A stretch of 51,215 nucleotides of DNA from Welwitschia mirabilis (lineage: Eukaryota > Gnetophyta > Gnetopsida > Welwitschiales): NCBI GenBank assembly GCA_051453625.1, contig JBOZIK010000001.1, positions 245,057,590 to 245,108,804 on the forward strand, read 5' to 3'. The notes beneath the pieces were generated by a model, which was given only the letters and a program-made list of their open reading frames with translations, ran no database searches and was not told where the DNA came from. Both the position numbers and the translations under genes were made by a program. Below, one piece after another: positions 12,704-25,600 of this stretch. Positions within the stretch are counted from its first letter, which is position 1. The number at the start of each line of letters is the position of its first letter.

Positions 12704-13461
12704 TAACATTATTCTATATTTTTCATTTATATACTTATCATATTATCACTTTTACATGTATCCAAATAATCAATATTGAGCATGAGTCCATGTCAATAAT
12801 TCTTAAATCATTGCATTAGACATCTAAGATGATTTGGGATGTTCATAATTTTAATTTCTTCTTTATTAATAGCTTGAAGCTTAACTTTATTTTTACTTTT
12901 ACATTATGGAATTACGAACAACCCCTACTTTGAGTTATACATTTAATCAAATTATTTCCTTGGAATTAGTTATACCATTTTGTCCTTCTTATAGCCTTGT
13001 AGGTACTTTAAATCTTTTATTTTTATTGGTATCCCCATTTCTTAGTGTGAGATATCACTCAAGGTCCTGTTTATACATTTATTTATGCCCTACTCCATTT
13101 TTTATTAGTATTTATAATCATCAAGTTAAGATAACATAGTCCTTAAGTATGCTATTTCACACCTATCTGTATACTTCTCTATGCTTTCTAACTACTCCTT
13201 TTAGGTGTTTTCTATTGCATATTNNNNNNNNNNNNNNNNNNNNNNNNNNNNNNNNNNNNNNNNNNNNNNNNNNNNNNNNNNNNNNNNNNNNNNNNNNNNN
13301 NNNNNNNNNNNNNNNNNNNNNNNTTTACTTATTGTAAAGCTTTCTACTTCTGGAAAACCACATATTTAAAGAAACTTAATCTTATATAAAGGTTTTTTTC
13401 CTTGTATAAGTGGATACTGAAAAAATTTTATGCTCATTTTTTTAAAGCTTTCTAAGTTTAT

Positions 13462-15030
13462 ATGATCAGATATTGGAGTACTAGGTACGACTATGTAAAA
13501 CAAGGATCAACAAAAGATTTCTTACCCATGCATGCCTCAAAACAAGCAGTTACAAAGGGGATTTCAATGAAGAATAGTGAAGAAAAGGAAGAAAAAAAAG
13601 AATTAATTGCAACATGTGCAGAAAAAAAGGAAGAAGGACAACTTGAGAAAAATTAAGAAGAATTATAGAGAAGATAAGAAAAGCATGGGGAAAACATAGA
13701 GATCAAGATAAAAATGAGAGCATGCAGGTAATCCAAAGAGGAATTTTTTAATGCAAGCTAAGTTTCTATAGTCAATAACTATACATGTTTATCAGATCCG
13801 TGATAATGATATGAGCGTTCATACTAATGGAGAGTTATTTATAGCTTATAGTGTATGTTCATTTTTTATAAGCAAGCCTTGCTATGGGTATAAGAAAAGA
13901 GATGAAACTCGGTCTCCCCCCATGAAAAACTAGATATAAGAGGCACTAAGATACTTGCCTTTTCCTTGTTTTCCCCCTCTTGAGCAAAGTGAATTATGGA
14001 ATTGTATTTAATTGTTCATGACTATTTAACTTTTCTACTATGGATTTATTATTGCTAGTAATACTTTCTTTAGCTTTACTATTAACAAGTATTAAAATTT
14101 TTATTTTTAGAAAGTCCATAAATACTTAATGATGATGAATACAATGTTGTAGATGATATTAATAATAAAAGTAAATTATCTCATAATAATGATAACAATA
14201 GTAAACCAAAAAGTATTAAGGTAATACTACATTGAAAAATGGCCTGTGGATGTGAAGAGGATTTGGGACTCTCATGATTTATTAGTCAATAACTTTTTCA
14301 CATACTCCTTAAAACTAGTGGAAAGATAGTAAGTCTCCATTCCTTTTCAAGCATTTTGTTGTAATGCTTTTAATTTTTTAGGACTTAAAACAATTTATGT
14401 AATTTTATTCAATTAATAAAATATGTAAAAATAGGCATCTAAAGATTTTTTAGCGTGAACTCTAGATTATTGATGAGTTATTACTCCTTCCTCTATTGGT
14501 AGTAGTGGTAAAGGTATTTATATGCTTCCTCATTCTAATCCTTTTTAAGTAGGTTCTTTGATTTAAACTTTACATGTCCTACATAATATACATCCTTTCA
14601 ATCTTTAATAATTATTATTAGAGGAATTTTTCTCATTATCTCAATATTTTATAATAGTGCATTTTAGGAATGGAGATTCTAGAAGAATTAGAAGTTTGTT
14701 TGAATTTGTAAACATTTAATAGAAGAAGAGAGTAAAATGATGGAAGGTAAAATAGGATAAGAATACCTTGTAGGTGCCTTATATTACTTAGTATAAATGA
14801 AGTAAAAGATGAGGAGATGGATGTTGAAATCTTAAATGAATAAGACCTTCAAATGTATGTCATATTTTTTATTCCCTATGTATTTTGTTGTATTCATATA
14901 ATAGTCCATTATCATAAGGAACTTTAGTTGTTCATATCTAAGTTGAATTAATTTGATCTTTAGCAACATTATGAAGCTAGTCAAGTAGAGTTCATTATAA
15001 AGAAATTTTGTCTTCATGTTTTAAATAATT
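13462..15030 (+). pseudogene. Second copy of the multi-exon gene-like remnant
   Basis: Collinear with 11150-12703. The first segment stays open for 64 codons (13462-13656): after an N-terminal RYDYV motif it becomes strongly Lys/Glu-rich, then hits a stop before the gcatgcag|gtaatc donor-like site near 13728. The second segment again has a tttttag acceptor and an ag|gtaata donor. This copy may be an allele of the first, given the gap between them. Confidence 0.35.
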
Positions 15031-15553
15031 AGTAATATTATTCTATATTTTTCCTTTATATACTTATCATATTATCACTTTTACATGTATCCAAATAATG
15101 AATATTGAGCATGAGTCCATGTCAATAATTCTTAAAGCATTACATTAGACATCTAAGATGCTTTGGGATGTTCACAGTTTTAATTTCTTCTTTATTACCA
15201 TCTTGAAGCTTGACTTGATTTTTACTTTTACATTATGAAATTACCAACAACCCCTACTTTGAGTTATTCATTTCATCAAATTATTTCCTTGGAATTAGTT
15301 ATACAATTTTGTCCTTCTTATAGCCTTGTAGGTATTTTAAATCTTTTATTTTTATTGGTCTCCCCATTTCTTAGTGTGAGATACCACTCAAGGTCTTGTC
15401 TATACATTTATTTATGCCCTACTCCATTTTTTTATTAGTATTTATAATTATCAAGTTAAGATAACCTAGTCCTTAAGGATGCTATTTCACACCTATCTGT
15501 ATACTTCTCTGTGCTTTATAACTCCTCCTTTTAGGTGTTGTCTATTTCATATT

Positions 15554-18019
15554 CATTAATAGGGATGACTCTAAGGTAATACCATAGTTAAGAATTGTTC
15601 TCTAGTTATATTTCTTCCAAGTTCTTAGAATAAACATAAACATTAGTAAGAAAAGATTTTAAAGCATAGTTTATTAGATCTTACATGTATTATAGAACTT
15701 ATAAATGATTTGGCTAATGTAGGTTAATAAGATATATAGAACCAAATTCCTATATGTATTGGACAACCTTACAATACTAAAGCATAGAAAAATATAAAAC
15801 AAATTCCTTATAAGAATACCATAAACCTATTTTATCTTTACAAGAAGATGAAAATTCTCTCGAGCATTCCCAATCAAGCAAAGACTTATAACTTTTAAGG
15901 AAACAAATACATCTGTTACTTCTTGAGCTATATGCATTTGTCCAAAAAAATAATAATTTCTCTTCCTTCAAAATAAAATACTCAATGGAATTCTGCATTC
16001 TTTAATGTCTATTATTAAATTACCCAATTAATTAACCACTAAGAAACCACTAAATCTATTATGAAATGTAGGCATGAATGAATCCCTGATAACTGTGGAG
16101 AACTTAAGATTTTAAAATAACTATGATCATTATCTTATTTACAAATACAATATTAAAATTTTTGTTCTCATAGAAAATTTTATAATGAAGTAATACATAG
16201 CATGATAGTTATCTATTACACTGCATTTTCAATTTCTATTTTAAAGATTAAAATCTTAGTTTAGAGAGAAAATTTGTGAATTATTGAGAACTAAAGTAGG
16301 GCCATATTTAAATCCATAAATTTAATAGAATTAAAACATAAAAATACATAAGAAATATTTTGGTAAAATAAAATCTCTGAAATAATATAGATGGTTGTGA
16401 AATAATTCTCTTTACTTATATCATTCAATAAAAGAAATGAATACTGATAAGAAGGGTTACATTCTTATTTGTACTTTATAGTACATAGTTTCAATCATCA
16501 AGAGTTCTAATTAGGGTATCCTCATTATGATTCAAAAGTAAATGAATTTCCATGAACTTGATATATTCTTTACAAAAATATATTAATTACAAGTGTAGTT
16601 AATAGCATATGATGGCCCATATCTGGTTCATAAAATAAAATATGTTCCATTTGAAGAGATAATACTTGAATATTTATAAAAAATGCTACTTCTAGCTATT
16701 CCTTACCTTTGTATTAGCACCAGTGGAAGCTAAGGTTGTCTAAGAAGCATATACTCTATATGAAAGATAGAAAATAGAAATTCTTATTAAATTTGTCCTA
16801 CTTGCAAACATTTTTACTTATTAAGTAAAACCCATTTTTGAAGAGGAATAGAGAGTTTGGCTCATAATATTAGTAGTAGTGCAATCATAGTCCTTCATCT
16901 TGCTTAGCATAGCTACAACAAATTACATGATAAGTAAGAGAAATAATGGAGACTACAAATAATAGGCTATAATAAATAATGGTTCTCTCAATAAAACATA
17001 AGGTAATACAACTTGTAAATTCAAAAGGATACCTCTTCAAATTAACATTTTGATAACATAATCTAGAATTTTAATTTTATCATTTAAATTACTAATAAAG
17101 ATTTTAAAAGAATATCTCCTATTACCTCTATTGAAGTTCGAAGAATTTGTGTGGACTCATTTAGTGTACTCATCTAGTGACATGTAAGATTAATTAGGAA
17201 AATAGTGGCCATAACAAGTAGCCTTTAGATGCCATTCCTTATGGTTCTCTTGGAATATTGATGTCTAGATATATTAAAAAATGTACTAAAGATTTTTATA
17301 TTATTATTAGTTAAAAATACATGAACTCATTCATTGGAAGCATTCTTCCCAAAAATTCTACATCATATTTGATCATGCAAGAATAGAGTTTTTGTAAATG
17401 TGATTTAAATCTATGTATTAGTAAACATGTAAGAAGGTAATTGTCTGAATACAAGATGTAACATAAAAATTAAAAAATTTTAAAAAAAATAGTAAATTTA
17501 AATTTTATTATAACATCTACATCATGTATCTTTTCAGAATACACAAGAAAAGCCTAATGGTTGTTATGGTCTTCTTATACTAATTCTAATTATGATCAAT
17601 AGATATCATGCATTATATCAATAATACCTAAATATGGGAATTATTGAACACTACTAATGCATAAATTATAAATGATATGTAGTTAGTAATAAAGACATTC
17701 ATGACTATAATTACTCAAATAAAGTCAATTTTGTTTCATACCTTATTATACTTACATTACATCTATTATTAAAATGGTTGCTATGTAATTTGTGATTAGA
17801 AGGAATACTATGTAAAAGACATTTGAATCTTTATAATAAACATAAAACCCTAGATTTAAACTTTTGGTGTTAGTATTCACTAGTATTTATTTATTTAAGA
17901 GAATTATTATGAAGGATATACTTGAAACTGATAATGTGTTTTTGCCTTGGTTGTTTTTTCATCTTAAAGCTATTAATCAAACAACTATAATTTTTTTTTC
18001 CCAAGGATGTAGATAGAAA
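15554..18019. other. CACTA interior, no recognised gene
   Basis: AT-rich DNA with a 73-codon minus frame at 15777-15998 that has no recognisable motif. Nothing else is supported. Confidence 0.4.
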
Positions 18020-18480
18020 AAGACCTCATTAGTGCTTTATGCTTAAGGATTCACAAGTTTTGAAGCTAATGCCTTATGCATTAGTTATGAAAATTTCGAT
18101 GCATGTCTTTATTTGCACTAGACTATATATTGCTTATTTAGTGGGATAGGTTTGTTGCTTTAAGAATGATCCTAAAAAGAAACATAAAGAGGTAGTAAAT
18201 TATATTTTGAGATACTTAAAAAGTACATAGTTTATGATGTTATGCTTTAGAGGATTTACTTTCCTATAGCTAGTTTTGGAAATGCTAACTATAAAACTTG
18301 TCAAGATATAAGATAATCTTCTTCTAGTTATTTTTTTAACACTCATAGATAGTGCAATTAGTTGGATTTCTAGGCTTTAATTGAATGTGTATTTTTTAAA
18401 TTTAAAGATAATTATCTTACATTAACAAAGGAAGCCAAAGTTTAACTCTATTTAAGACATGTTCTTAGGTGGTTTAATGT
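18020..18480 (+). pseudogene. Fragment of Ty1/copia RT/RNase H region
   Basis: Conceptual translation with frame changes gives pieces collinear with the copia region joining RT and RNase H: MPYALVMK / CTRLYIAYLVG near 18065-18150 (family form VPYASAVG...CTRPDIAYAVG), then HKEVVNYILRYLKST near 18187-18230, then a GNANYKTC..DIR-like stretch near 18277-18310, and EAK-V-LYLRHVLRWF near 18430-18475. Stops interrupt every frame. No RT core, LTR or PBS was found next to it, so it is a short, old fragment inside the CACTA-like element, either an insertion or captured sequence. Confidence 0.5.
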
Positions 18481-20440
18481 AAAATAGCCCAAAAACATGC
18501 TACATTAAAGTAAGAACATGTAGTACACCATCATGAATAAGGAAAAATTTATTAACAATATAATTGATTAAAATTAAATTTATAGAGGCTAAAAGAGGAT
18601 CAGAAGTTTTCGTAAGAGAATTAGATATTTTCTTGTATAGAATATGGATTTCCAAGCCATTACTATTTTTTTTGGTCAAAATTATACTATTGATCTTATG
18701 GTCTTCTCTACAATACAATATTTTTCTATGTAGGTAATGGTAAAGAAGATGATTCTAAATTGATATAAAAAATGCAAGAACAATTTTATGGCCTTATCAA
18801 AAGTATTTTTTAGAGAACATGGAGATAGAATCAAATATTGAATGATAGTGAATGCATTAAATTCTTTTTGGCTAAGTGATTATAGATAAGGAGTACTAGA
18901 TTTCAAGAATTACTCCCTTGCATCTACTTACTATAAATATAGAAACTCTTTATTAGAATCCTATTTACTAGGTTACAACATGATTTTGGTCCACTTAACC
19001 ATTATTAGACTGTACAGGAATAAATTCTAGCCAGATATTCTTACACTAAGACTTGGATCTTATCATCTATCGCATTCTCATAAAGAAGCTTATCCTTAAA
19101 ACAACTATTTTTCCCTTTTTTCAATAAATAATAAGGATACATGGGTGTACACATTTTGTCCCTTAACTAATAAAAAACAAGACATTAAATCCAAACAAAA
19201 AGTATTGGACTTTTATATTAAATGGTAAGTGGTGATCATGGTTTTTGGAATTTATGATTCTATAGTTTTTTCCTTTTGATAGTAATTGCATCCATAATGT
19301 AGAACTATAGGGATATTACTGTACATGCATTATCCTAAAGTTATGAAAAATAATGGTGGAGATCTCCTATCATGATTCAACAAGTCCCAAAAAAAGGACC
19401 TCATAAACTCATTTGATTATATAGGCTTAAATCAGTATCCAAGACTTTACATTATAGATTCATTGAAGAAATAATTTGAGCCAATTGACTATGGAATAAA
19501 TTAGTCAATTGCTATCATAGGTAAGATTACTTTCTTTTTTAGAAAAACAACTTTCTACTTAGAGATATCATAATGCTAAATTTTCATAATTCCTTAATAA
19601 GCCAATTAGATTAAATAGTTGTATAACTATTGATTTTGCTAATTTGAAAAACTGTCGAGCTAGATAACTTATCTCTCTAAATTTTAATGTAAAGCTTTAG
19701 AAGTATTTTGCTAACTTGGTTGTTAAAAGAAAAGCCATTTACTAAAGTGGATTCATAATTGGTATTAGTAATTCCTGATTCTAATTATGCTTATCTTTCA
19801 TCTTTTCATAGGTTTATTAGGAAAGAAATATTTTGATCCTTAGTCTAGAAACCTAAGAAAAATTGATTGCTGTTAGATTAATAAAGGCATAGACATAGGA
19901 TGAAACCTTTCTAAGTATCTCTTATCTTGGCTTGTTTGACCTTTGGGTATGCTATTATTTAAAGAAAGTATGTTTTCAAGTGCTTTGGAAAATGTTTCTT
20001 CTAGTTTTCACAATTCTTTAAAAATGGGCTTCTTTGAAATTTATTTCTTATTTTGAGACTATTAAAATACTTGTTTTTAGTACTAACNNNNNNNNNNNNN
20101 NNNNNNNNNNNNNTTTTCACAAAAGGAATTCCATTTCCTAATGGGCATAAAATTGGAAATTAACATGCAATAAGTTTTACAAGACATCTTATGAAAGAGG
20201 AATGCTCAAGACCAATTTATCTCATTTCTACTTAAAAACAACAAAACTGTCATTTTTTTGGTTGAATGTTAAAGAAATTTATTTTAATAGATATTTAATT
20301 ATTTCTTAAATTCTTCTTTTGAGGCTAAAGATTAAATAGCATATCAAAGAAAGGATATTATATTCTTATGCTTTCAAAATCCATATTGTTGTTACCATTC
20401 TAGTCTTAATTTTTCTTTATATCTTTTAATTTTCTTAATA
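18481..20440. other. CACTA interior, no recognised gene
   Basis: Several short frames, including a 72-codon minus frame at 18500-18718, lack family motifs. A 26-N gap lies at 20088-20113; its flanks do not match. Confidence 0.4.
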
Positions 20441-20460
20441 ATAGTAGTCCTTTATTTCTT

Positions 20461-20993
20461 CTATAACATTTTTTATCTTATAAATTTTAGATACATTTTA
20501 TAAGAATATGAGTCTTAAAACGTAAAATGAGGATACTTGCATACAACTATCTATTACCAATCATTATGCTTATAAGATAAATTTATTGCTAGTTTTAATT
20601 TCATAGCTATTCTTTACTTTTATTCTATTATTAAATCCTAGATGCATTTCTAGCATTTTGATGATTGTATAATAGTTTTATNNNNNNNNNNNNNNNNNNN
20701 NNNNNNNNNNNNNNNNNNNNNNNNNNNNNNNNNNNNNNNNNNNNNNNNNNNNNNNNNNNNNNNNNNNNNNNNNNNNNNNNNCTAACATTTTTTATCTTAT
20801 AACTTTTAGGCACATTTTATGAGAATACGAGTCTTAAAATGTAAAATGAGGATACTTGCATACAACTATCCATTGCCAATCATTATGCTTATAAGTTATT
20901 GCTAGTTTTAATTTCATATCTATTCTTTATTTTTATTAGATTATTCAATCCTAGATGCATTTCTAGAATTCTGATGATTGTAGAATAGTTTTG
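20461..20993. repeat. Gap-flanking duplication around 20682-20781
   Basis: About 20461-20681 matches 20782-20993 with small indels ('aacattttttatctta', 'aatgaggatacttgcatacaac', 'gatgattgta.aatagtttt'). The copies abut the 100-N gap. Confidence 0.8.
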
Positions 20994-22323
20994 TAATGTG
21001 ATTATCATATGGAGACAGGCTATAAAGAGATAAAACTATGTCACATTTAATGTTGTCTTATTCTTCTTTCTACCTTTTTCCATTTATTCATTTTTCTAGT
21101 AACCTTGATTTTATGAGAAAATGAGATCATGTTGGCATATTCAAAAAAAAAATTAACATGTTTACAAAATTCCATGTAAGATGAAGTAATACAAAAATCA
21201 AGTAAAGTATTCTATAATTATAATTGAGAGATTTAGTTACTATAACTAACATAGTAGAATAGGTTAGAATAGGCTTCTTACATATTTGTCATAGTAATAT
21301 CAAGAGATCTTTATTTGTTTATAAAGTATTATAATGTTTGAAGCTCATCATTAGTGCATGTTTGGAGTTTAAAAATAAAGTGTTACTAGTTTTATAGTAT
21401 TTTCTATAATTACACATACCACATACATCATACTTCATTTAATATTATTATTGAAGCAATAAAATTACTCTTAGTGATATAATTATAGCTGTTACAAATA
21501 ATCTACTTAGTCTTATATCTTTCAACTAATGTACTTTGTTACCACATTTATTTTTGATATAAAGCATCTTCTTATCCACATTGTCCATGTGCAAACTTAT
21601 AACACAACATAGCATGGTTTCACATCTAGTTTTATGCTATACATAATAATTTTTTATGTAAGGATCACTCCAAAGATTTAGCATCTTTTGTACACTTAAT
21701 AATGTTTACAAGATATATTCTAAATGCACTACACTTGCAAAAACGTCTCATTTATTAACATATATTTAGAACTATGAGTATCAATTAAAGTAACCTAGAA
21801 TTTATACTTTACTTATGGTAGTGTCATTCATATAGGATGTAGGACATGCTCATGGTTCATGTTGTATTGAAAATTATAGATTATCATCTAACCATGCCTA
21901 AACATAACATGATACATCTTATACTATGATGAAGTGAAATGCCTAGTGCTGCTTTCCAACTATAGATCAAATAGGTGGATTGTCATATAAATTTTTGGTA
22001 TTCTATTGATAACATGGTTTCTTGTAAAGTTCAAGAACCAAATCTGAAGGCTAATTCTATACTTGCCATGCTACTAAATATGAAATACTTAAGAGACATT
22101 AGTGAGGTTTTATGATTCTATTTCTACCCTATTTCTTTAACATTAAAGCAGGATTTTAGCTATAGAAAGTAGGGGGGAAGTATATTTTAGAAACCAAAAA
22201 TATAACATAGAAATATAAATGATAAGATCAAATAAATCTTGATTGTAATGAACATGCTTTTATGTTAAGCATGCTATGAATCCAAACATTCCCTTAAGAG
22301 ATCATAAAAAACTCATTAGGTAG
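20994..22323. other. CACTA interior, no recognised gene
   Basis: AT-rich, stop-dense sequence. Nothing recognised. Confidence 0.4.
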
Positions 22324-22600
22324 TGCCTTAAATAAATGATGTATTTAGTTAGTTCATCCTTTTTTTTACCTCAGGTTAGATTGATTTAAATTAATCCATT
22401 AATAGTTAATTCTTTTTTAATAATAAAGACTTCCAAGCAATAACAGGTATGATATTTATTGCCTTAAATAAATGATGTATTTGGTTAACTCATCCTTCTT
22501 TCTACCTCAATTTAGGTTGATTCAAATCAATCCACTAATAGTTAATTTTTTCTTTTAATAATCAAGACTTATCAAGTAATAATAGGTATGATATTTATTT
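22324..22600 (+). repeat. Two-copy tandem repeat, 136-bp period
   Basis: A unit starting 'tgccttaaataaatgatgtattt' at 22324 is repeated at 22460 with about 85-90% identity by eye; both units end 'aggtatgatatttatt'. There is no gap here, so this tandem duplication is likely real. Confidence 0.75.
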
Positions 22601-24381
22601 CTATGTTCTCTTATATTTAAATTTATATTAGTTATTTTCTATTTTATTTGTATGCATTTTTTAAACTAAATGAATTTGATCTTAAAATGCAAGCAATACT
22701 TAAAAGTGACAAGCATTGATAGTTTAAAAGTTTAGAGCTGATTGCCTCATATGACTTCATTATTAGACTAGTGATGAAGGTTTTTGAGTTACGCCGAACT
22801 AATAAGTAATCAAATGGCCTTCTTAGAAAGAAGTAAAATCTAAAATTTAACATGTCTGGCTTCCATTATTATAGGAGGAATTTTTTTTTTTTATAGTTTT
22901 TGAATGTCTAATTTTGTGAATAATGGTATGTTTTACTTTATTATCTCACTAGAAGAAAAATTTAAAACAAATACTATAGTGGTAACAAGTATATTAATTA
23001 GAGTAAAATGCTATTTCAGAAAATGGCTTTGAAAGCATTCCATCTAGATGATACGAGATGGGAATTTAATGTTTAAGCATTTTTAGATCTCATATTAATT
23101 TTGCTTACTATAAATTTCTTCTTTAATCACATGATCAAAGCATGAAATTTTTACATCATAAATAGTCATCATTTTATAAACTCATATTACATTGAAAATG
23201 TTGATTTCTAAAAAATCTATTCTCTTACTCTTAGGAAATGGAACTATCACATGAAAGACATTTCTCTCATGGATTTATGATTAAAACCTAATGTGTCTCT
23301 ACTACATTAGTATACTTTAAATCTATCTCATACCATTTGAATGAGTTAACATGCAAGTCGATATTTGTATCCATTAATGAAATATTACATATTCATGCAA
23401 TTTATCTTTAAACATTTTGTTTCTCTATAAGATTTAAACATTGCATTAATTATGATATGTTGGAGAAGACTGCTTTACTCTTTAGACCCATAGCATTATT
23501 AATTCTAGTGCATTATCTTAAGAATGTGATTATCCTTATATGTGACAGGTATTTTGAATGCTTACATGCATTAATGTCTTCTTTTAAATTATTATTAACA
23601 ATTTAGTTATAAAGCTTTTATTGAATCCTCTATTTTGAATTTGCATTTTCNNNNNNNNNNNNNNNNNNNNNNNNNNNNNNNNNNNNNNNNNNNNNNNNNN
23701 NNNNNNNNNNNNNNNNNNNNNNNNNNNNNNNNNNNNNNNNNNNNNNNNNNGTTAAAAATCTTTTATTGAATCCTCTATTTTTAATTTGCATTTTCTTGTG
23801 GTTGTAGATTACTAATTTAACAAGTGCATTTTTACTTATAAACATGGTTACATACTAGTGGCTTTATAGCTACATCCATCCTAGCTAATCTTTTTAACCA
23901 TTCTGATGTAGTTATAACTATATCCTAGCTTATACTAGGAATGGATCTTGAAATAGTAATTACTAATGCAGTTTTCCTAAGGTTACCAGTATTTTATGTT
24001 CTAGTTAAATAATTTTTGTCTAAATTGTAAATTTGATGTTACTATTAATAGTTATTACCAAGATATACTTATGATTGTGTATTCATGTTTATGATCTTCT
24101 AGTTGGATACTCATGAAGGATAACAATTGTTACATAACGTCTTATTTATTTCATGATATTTATATGTTAAAAATTTATATGGTAAAATTACTAAAAATAA
24201 TTATAGAAAGGATTACATAATCACATAATATGAGCAGTGGATGTATGCTTAAAATATCCTATTACTCTTGAATTCAAGTCTTATGAATAATACATTTATC
24301 TCTTTTGTTTTTATATTTTTCTATGCTTTTTATTAATATAAATCGTAGCATGCTTAATGCTTTTAATTTTTACTTTAAAAG
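22601..24381. other. CACTA interior, no recognised gene; small gap duplication
   Basis: Contains the 100-N gap at 23651-23750, flanked by a ~46-bp duplicated sequence (23605-23650 and 23751-23795). The 69- and 71-codon minus frames here lack motifs. Confidence 0.4.
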
Positions 24382-24531
24382 GTTGTAGCAAACTATCAAT
24401 CTTTTACAAACAAGCTTATAGAATTAGTCTCTAAATTGGTCTTTAAGGGTGATGATAGTTACCTTATTCTAGAGGATCTAAGAGAACTAGTAAGCCTCTT
24501 ACAAGATTCATCAGTGAAATTTCAATCATAA
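24382..24531 (+). pseudogene. Exon-like open segment, unidentified
   Basis: After a tttttactttaaaag acceptor-like sequence, 49 codons stay open to a TAA at 24529. The inferred peptide is amphipathic, with segments NKLIELVSKLVF and LILEDLRELVSLLQ that would form helices. Its composition is coding-like compared with surrounding AT noise. No family recognised. It may be the 3' part of a gene of the CACTA-like element. Confidence 0.3.
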
Positions 24532-24720
24532 TGGATAATCATGTTTGGATAAGGCATTAATGAAGCAAGAGTTAAAAATATTTGGATGTTACATAAATTA
24601 CACTTAATGAGAATTCTATGATAGGTTCTTAGTTATGCATTTTTTTGCTATCTTATGTTTTAGATTTAAGGAGAATACTTCCTACTCATTCATCACCATA
24701 CATTTACATCTTAAATTTTA

Positions 24721-24870
24721 GTGAATAAGAGCAGTATAGCTCCTAGTGGTATTCAAATAGGGACTCTTGCCTTAACAACACATGTACTTTATAAGAGAAA
24801 TTTTATTAAGATTGAAAATTTCATAAATGAGGTAGTGCAAATAGCATTAAAAGTAAAAAATAATATGTAG
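24721..24870 (+). pseudogene. Second exon-like open segment, unidentified
   Basis: After 'cttaaattttag' at about 24720, 49 codons stay open to a TAG at 24868. The peptide includes SSIAPSGIQIGTLALTTHVL and a helical IENFINEVVQIALKVK tail. The codon pattern and acceptor suggest an exon following the segment at 24382. No family recognised. Confidence 0.3.
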
Positions 24871-25202
24871 TAAACAAATTTGAAATATTTCATTAATTTT
24901 ATTGATTCAAACATCTTCTAGAAGCAAAATGATATCCTTGATTTGAAAAATAATCTACAAAATTTTGCTTTACAGTTTGGAATGCTTGGTTTGAGTGGAA
25001 CATTCCCTTAATTCTTCCTATACATTAATGGATGTAATTTTTCTGAACATGTTTGTTTTCATCAAAATTGATTTCTATGATTCTATATATTTCATATTAA
25101 ACTTGATATTAATCATGGATTGAAAAAATTATTCCTTTAATTGGATGATCATATGATGATATTTCATGTTGACCTTTTTTATATAATTAACTATAGATAT
25201 TT

Positions 25203-25600
25203 TAGGGGATTTTTTAAAAAAAATCCCTAAAAGCCATTTTTTAGGGCATTTACAAAAATAAATGCCCTGAAAACCTAGTTTTTTAGTCCATTTATAAATA
25301 AATTCCCTAAGAACCTCTAATTAAGTAAATTTTTTTAGGGTGCATTTGTAAATGCGCTAATAGAGACTATTAAGGGCATTGTTATAAATGCCTTAACAAA
25401 TATCCTTTTAAGGCATTTTTTTGTGTGGTTTCTTAAAAGCATTTTTAAAAATGCCCTAAAAGCCTTTAATTAATTATGCTAAAGCTTTAAAGGTAATTTA
25501 TTTTAAAAATGTCCTAGAATCCTTGGAAACTATCTTAGGCATTTTTCCATGCTTTTAAGACATTTTGTAAATGTCCTAATTACTCAAATTTCTAGTAGTA
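25203..25600 (-). repeat. Right terminus and subterminal repeat cluster of the CACTA-like element
   Basis: At least eight copies of TTTAGGGCATTT / AAATGCCCTAAA variants occur in both orientations and can pair into short hairpins (for example around 25240-25275 and 25425-25470). The last 15 bases read TACTACTAGAAATTT on the minus strand, close to the plant CACTA terminus. Confidence 0.65.

Larger units (their letters stand above)
10990..15553. repeat. Large gap-flanking duplication (~2.2 kb), offset ~2330, around 13224-13323
   Basis: 10990-13223 and 13324-15553 are collinear and closely similar, with substitutions and small indels; the left copy ends and the right copy starts at the gap edges. 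The shared block includes the exon-like remnants and an unrecognised 77/67-codon frame at 12906-13139 and 15235-15438, which is hydrophobic and without known motifs. Either an unmerged pair of alleles or a true tandem duplication. Confidence 0.85.
10147..25600. mobile_element. CACTA-like DNA transposon nested in the 100-bp array
   Basis: The right end, read on the minus strand, is TACTACTAGAAATTT, one base from the plant CACTA terminus CACTACTAGAAA. The left end at 10147-10161 matches the same 15 bases at 10 positions. Both ends are followed inward by subterminal repeats of the type AAATGCCCTAAA / TTTAGGGCATTT, densest at 25203-25590 and weaker at 10160-10420, as expected for En/Spm-like elements. 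The ~100-bp array stops at 10146 and resumes at 25601, about 43 bp short of a perfect phase match, and I could not find a clean 3-bp target duplication. The apparent length is inflated by an overlap around 13224-13323. No transposase (TNP2-like) motif was recognised; coding remnants are unidentified. Confidence 0.6.

Noticed and set aside
12906-13139. 77-codon frame, with a 67-codon counterpart at 15235-15438
   Set aside because: Openness in both copies is not independent evidence if they are alleles. The peptide is hydrophobic with no known motif and lies outside the splice-signal chain.
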